DNA of 64,000 bases from Sulfurospirillum sp. UBA4058 (GTDB lineage: Bacteria > Campylobacterota > Campylobacteria > Campylobacterales > Sulfurospirillaceae). Positions 63,201 through 64,000 of the stretch are shown one piece after another. The first letter of the stretch is position 1; the number at the start of each line of letters is the position of its first letter. Location of the stretch: positions 45,425 to 109,424 of the forward strand of contig DFZK01000004.1 of the NCBI GenBank assembly GCA_002382085.1, given 5' to 3'. The notes beneath the pieces are model-generated. The model was not told the DNA's origin and made no database searches. It saw only the letters and a list, made by a program, of their open reading frames with translations. Position numbers and translations under genes: made by a program.

Positions 63201-63328
63201 ATGGTGTGGGGAGTGAAGTCATGCAACGTATCGCCGCCCCGATGATCGGCGGTGTGGTAAGTTCGGCTATTTTAACGCTTTTGGTGATTCCAGTGTTGTA
63301 TTATAGAATGCAGAAAATTGAGGAGTGA
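60251..63328 (+). CDS. cusA: CusA-like heavy-metal RND efflux pump
   Basis: A 1025-residue inner-membrane pump with 12 helices and two large periplasmic loops. GGIAIAIGAMVDACIVMIENVHK is split across helix 4 with the heavy-metal-efflux signature. Methionines in FMYMPVTP, DPAPLSMIETI and GRIDMLITGI match the positions of the Cu(I)/Ag(I)-binding triad of CusA, so copper/silver is the likely substrate. It is the last gene of the operon. Two palindrome copies encode LHVND and LHVKH. Confidence 0.93.
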   Translation: MIESIIEKSVKNKALLLLTLLIVAFLSFWAIKQTPLDALPDLTPPQVIVNVKYLGQSPKIIEDQLIYELTNALLSVAKTKTVRAFTSYENAIVYIIFDENTDLYWARDRVNEVIQNVSKNAPKNATIKLGPDATGIGWAFEYALKSKNRSLDELRSIQDYLYRYALLGVEGVSEVASVGGYVKDYEVTLRQDALYKYDLSIDDLMNVLSKNNSDLGGRVVLENGFEQMVQARGFARSLEEIAGITVKTVNGIPLKLSNIADARIVPTYRSGVAELNGEGEVVGGVVVVRHKENAYKVIQAVKEKLESLHVNDVEVVTTYDRSDLITKAINNLKRALLEESIVVLAVVMLFLLHFRSALVVIIVLPLTIALTFLCMKLFGLESNIMSLGGIAIAIGAMVDACIVMIENVHKKLSHGEIKSEAERKALIIESSKQVGRPIFFALLLIVVSFLPIFALSGQEGALFKPLAYTKTFAMLIGAVLSITLVPLLMIYFVKGKILEEHKNPLNRLFIWLYAPLLKLHMRFWYIAIVAFIGFLVLGYHTFTKQRWEFMPPLNEQTFMYMPVTPFGISIELAKEYAQQSNEIIKSFPEVQSTFAKAGRAESATDPAPLSMIETIIQLKPKEQWRAGMTYEKLRDEMNEQLQMRGLTNSWTYPIRGRIDMLITGIRTPLGIKLYGDNDQALEENANKIASVLANYAGTKSVFADKANSGYYLNMTLKPENIAAYGLSKEEILNFVDNAIGGSKVSTFYQGIERYAITLRLEEQHRKDLNAISELPIKTAYGFQRLGHFVELHYDVGASELKSEMGKKVNYIYITLKEGFSSKTYKDEASKLLKESVELPTGFYIGWAGESEYLESAMERLQFILPLTLLITFMLIYLGLGSFRNALLVFLTLPLAAVGGFLYVDYLNFNLSIAVVVGFLALIGIAVETAIVMIIYLEEAMLHVKHRTKEAVQEAIFEGAVMRVRPKLMTVFAILGGLLPIMWLDGVGSEVMQRIAAPMIGGVVSSAILTLLVIPVLYYRMQKIEE

Positions 63329-63335
63329 GAGGGTT

Positions 63336-63362
63336 TTACATGTAAGGATTTTTCCTTACATG
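63336..63362 (+). terminator. Hairpin built on the palindrome motif after cusA
   Basis: A perfect TTACATGTAA copy at 63336-63345 is extended into a 10-bp stem, CATGTAAGGA (63339-63348) and TCCTTACATG (63353-63362), with a 4-T loop. It has no T-run after the stem, so termination is plausible but not certain. Confidence 0.6.
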
Positions 63363-63398
63363 GAAGAGGGTTAGTTCAAAGTTAAACTTTTATATTTT

Positions 63399-63854
63399 CT
63401 ATTGCTTTTGTTCTTCTTTCTGCTTAAAGTATTCTGCCAATGTATCTAATTTCTTTACAGTTTTATCTTTACAAAAAAGTTGTGCAACACTATAGAGAAA
63501 AACGACGTAAATAATGATTGGGATCATTAGTAAAAACGCTGAAAAAAGCATTAATGCGTAAAGTACATCAGTCACATTTTTTAAAAATGGCACATAATAA
63601 TGAGAACCTTGCATGCTCCCTTCATTCCATCCAACGGCATTAAAAAGAAGCAGAAAATTAATCGCAAGAATAATAATAAAGGTGTATTTACAAATTTTTG
63701 GTTTGTATTTTGCGATGAGAAAAGTTATAAAGGCTATAAAAATATCTATGATTAATAATGCCAATAATCCAATAGAATCTTTTCCAAAGTTGTCTAACCC
63801 AACGATAATGATAGCTCCTATGAAGCATATTATAACGATTACAAAATCTTTCAT
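63399..63854 (-). CDS. Small multi-pass membrane protein, hypothetical
   Basis: A 151-residue protein with four predicted membrane helices (for example VIVIICFIGAIIIVGLD and LMLFSAFLLMIPIIIYVVFL). It has a charged C-terminal tail, TLAEYFKQKEEQKQ. GGGAG precedes the start with good spacing. I do not recognise the family. Composition is AT-richer than the cus genes. Upstream, 63855-64000 holds no gene. Confidence 0.7.
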   Translation of the reverse strand: MKDFVIVIICFIGAIIIVGLDNFGKDSIGLLALLIIDIFIAFITFLIAKYKPKICKYTFIIILAINFLLLFNAVGWNEGSMQGSHYYVPFLKNVTDVLYALMLFSAFLLMIPIIIYVVFLYSVAQLFCKDKTVKKLDTLAEYFKQKEEQKQ

Positions 63855-64000
63855 CTAAATTTACTCCCAAAGTAAATAGGATCTGTTACATTTTAGCTAA
63901 TAAGAAGAAGCTAGTTTTTTCAACTTTTTGTCAATCCGCTTTCAATAATTTCTTCCATCAGATTTTAGCAAATTTTAGGGGTCAGTTACCACCTTAAAAC

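Noticed and set aside
4498..63346. The palindrome TTACATGTAA as an ordinary transcription-factor operator
   Set aside because: Most copies lie deep inside genes of unrelated function, at a density too high for a regulon.
1..64000. CRISPR arrays, rRNA genes, complete insertion sequences or prophage
   Set aside because: No regularly spaced repeats, rRNA-like sequence, transposase or phage structural genes were seen.

Overview
The window reads as a chromosomal segment of a flagellated Campylobacterota (Epsilonproteobacteria) organism, most likely Sulfurospirillum or a close relative (inference). The evidence is a complete pseudaminic-acid and Maf flagellin-glycosylation operon, a FlaC-type short flagellin, the futalosine-pathway enzyme MqnA, an arsenic operon with ArsP, and a sulfate-assimilation cluster containing the HcyS/HcyD/HcyF/MetY homocysteine route first worked out in Wolinella succinogenes.

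Layout. 1-4.5 kb: citrate synthase, biotin synthase and topoisomerase I (minus strand). 4.6-7.2 kb: a very long flagellin (808 aa) with a repeat-built central domain. 7.2-17.8 kb: an eleven-gene minus-strand operon, pseB-pseC-pseF-pseG-pseH-pseI-methyltransferase-pseA-hisH-hisF-maf, which makes and attaches a pseudaminic-acid derivative to flagellin. 18-21.2 kb: flaC, a methyltransferase, a membrane-anchored hydrolase and an RlmI-type rRNA methyltransferase. 21.3-23.4 kb: a type II restriction-modification pair. 23.5-35.5 kb: housekeeping genes (GNAT, dcd, accBC, a SurA-like chaperone, gltX, malic enzyme, upp, gdhA, mqnA, terC, an mreB paralogue). 35.6-40.2 kb: arsenic/redox operon. 40.3-43.7 kb: a diguanylate cyclase, a cysteine-rich protein, mnmA and a tRNA-Thr. 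43.7-53.6 kb: one long sulfur block on the minus strand, in transcription order DUF2061, cysH, cysD, cysN, hcyS, hcyF, hcyD, sulfite reductase-TusA fusion, cysG, metY. It carries sulfate to sulfite, sulfide, a protein thiocarboxylate and then homocysteine. 53.7-57.5 kb: a two-component system and an XRE-hemerythrin-PAS-GGDEF protein. 57.7-63.3 kb: a Cus-type copper/silver efflux operon. The window ends with a small membrane protein.

Two signals stand out that ordinary gene annotation does not explain. (1) The palindrome TTACATGTAA occurs perfectly 28 times (about 0.1 expected by a rough composition estimate), with ten more near-copies, mostly inside genes, where it is usually read as Leu-His-Val or Thr-Cys. 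It behaves like a highly iterated palindrome of unknown function. (2) Two copies of a roughly 127-nt structured element lie between genes of the sulfur block, before the sulfite reductase gene and before metY. They share a conserved core and have compensatory changes in two helices, which suggests a new sulfur-related cis-regulatory RNA.
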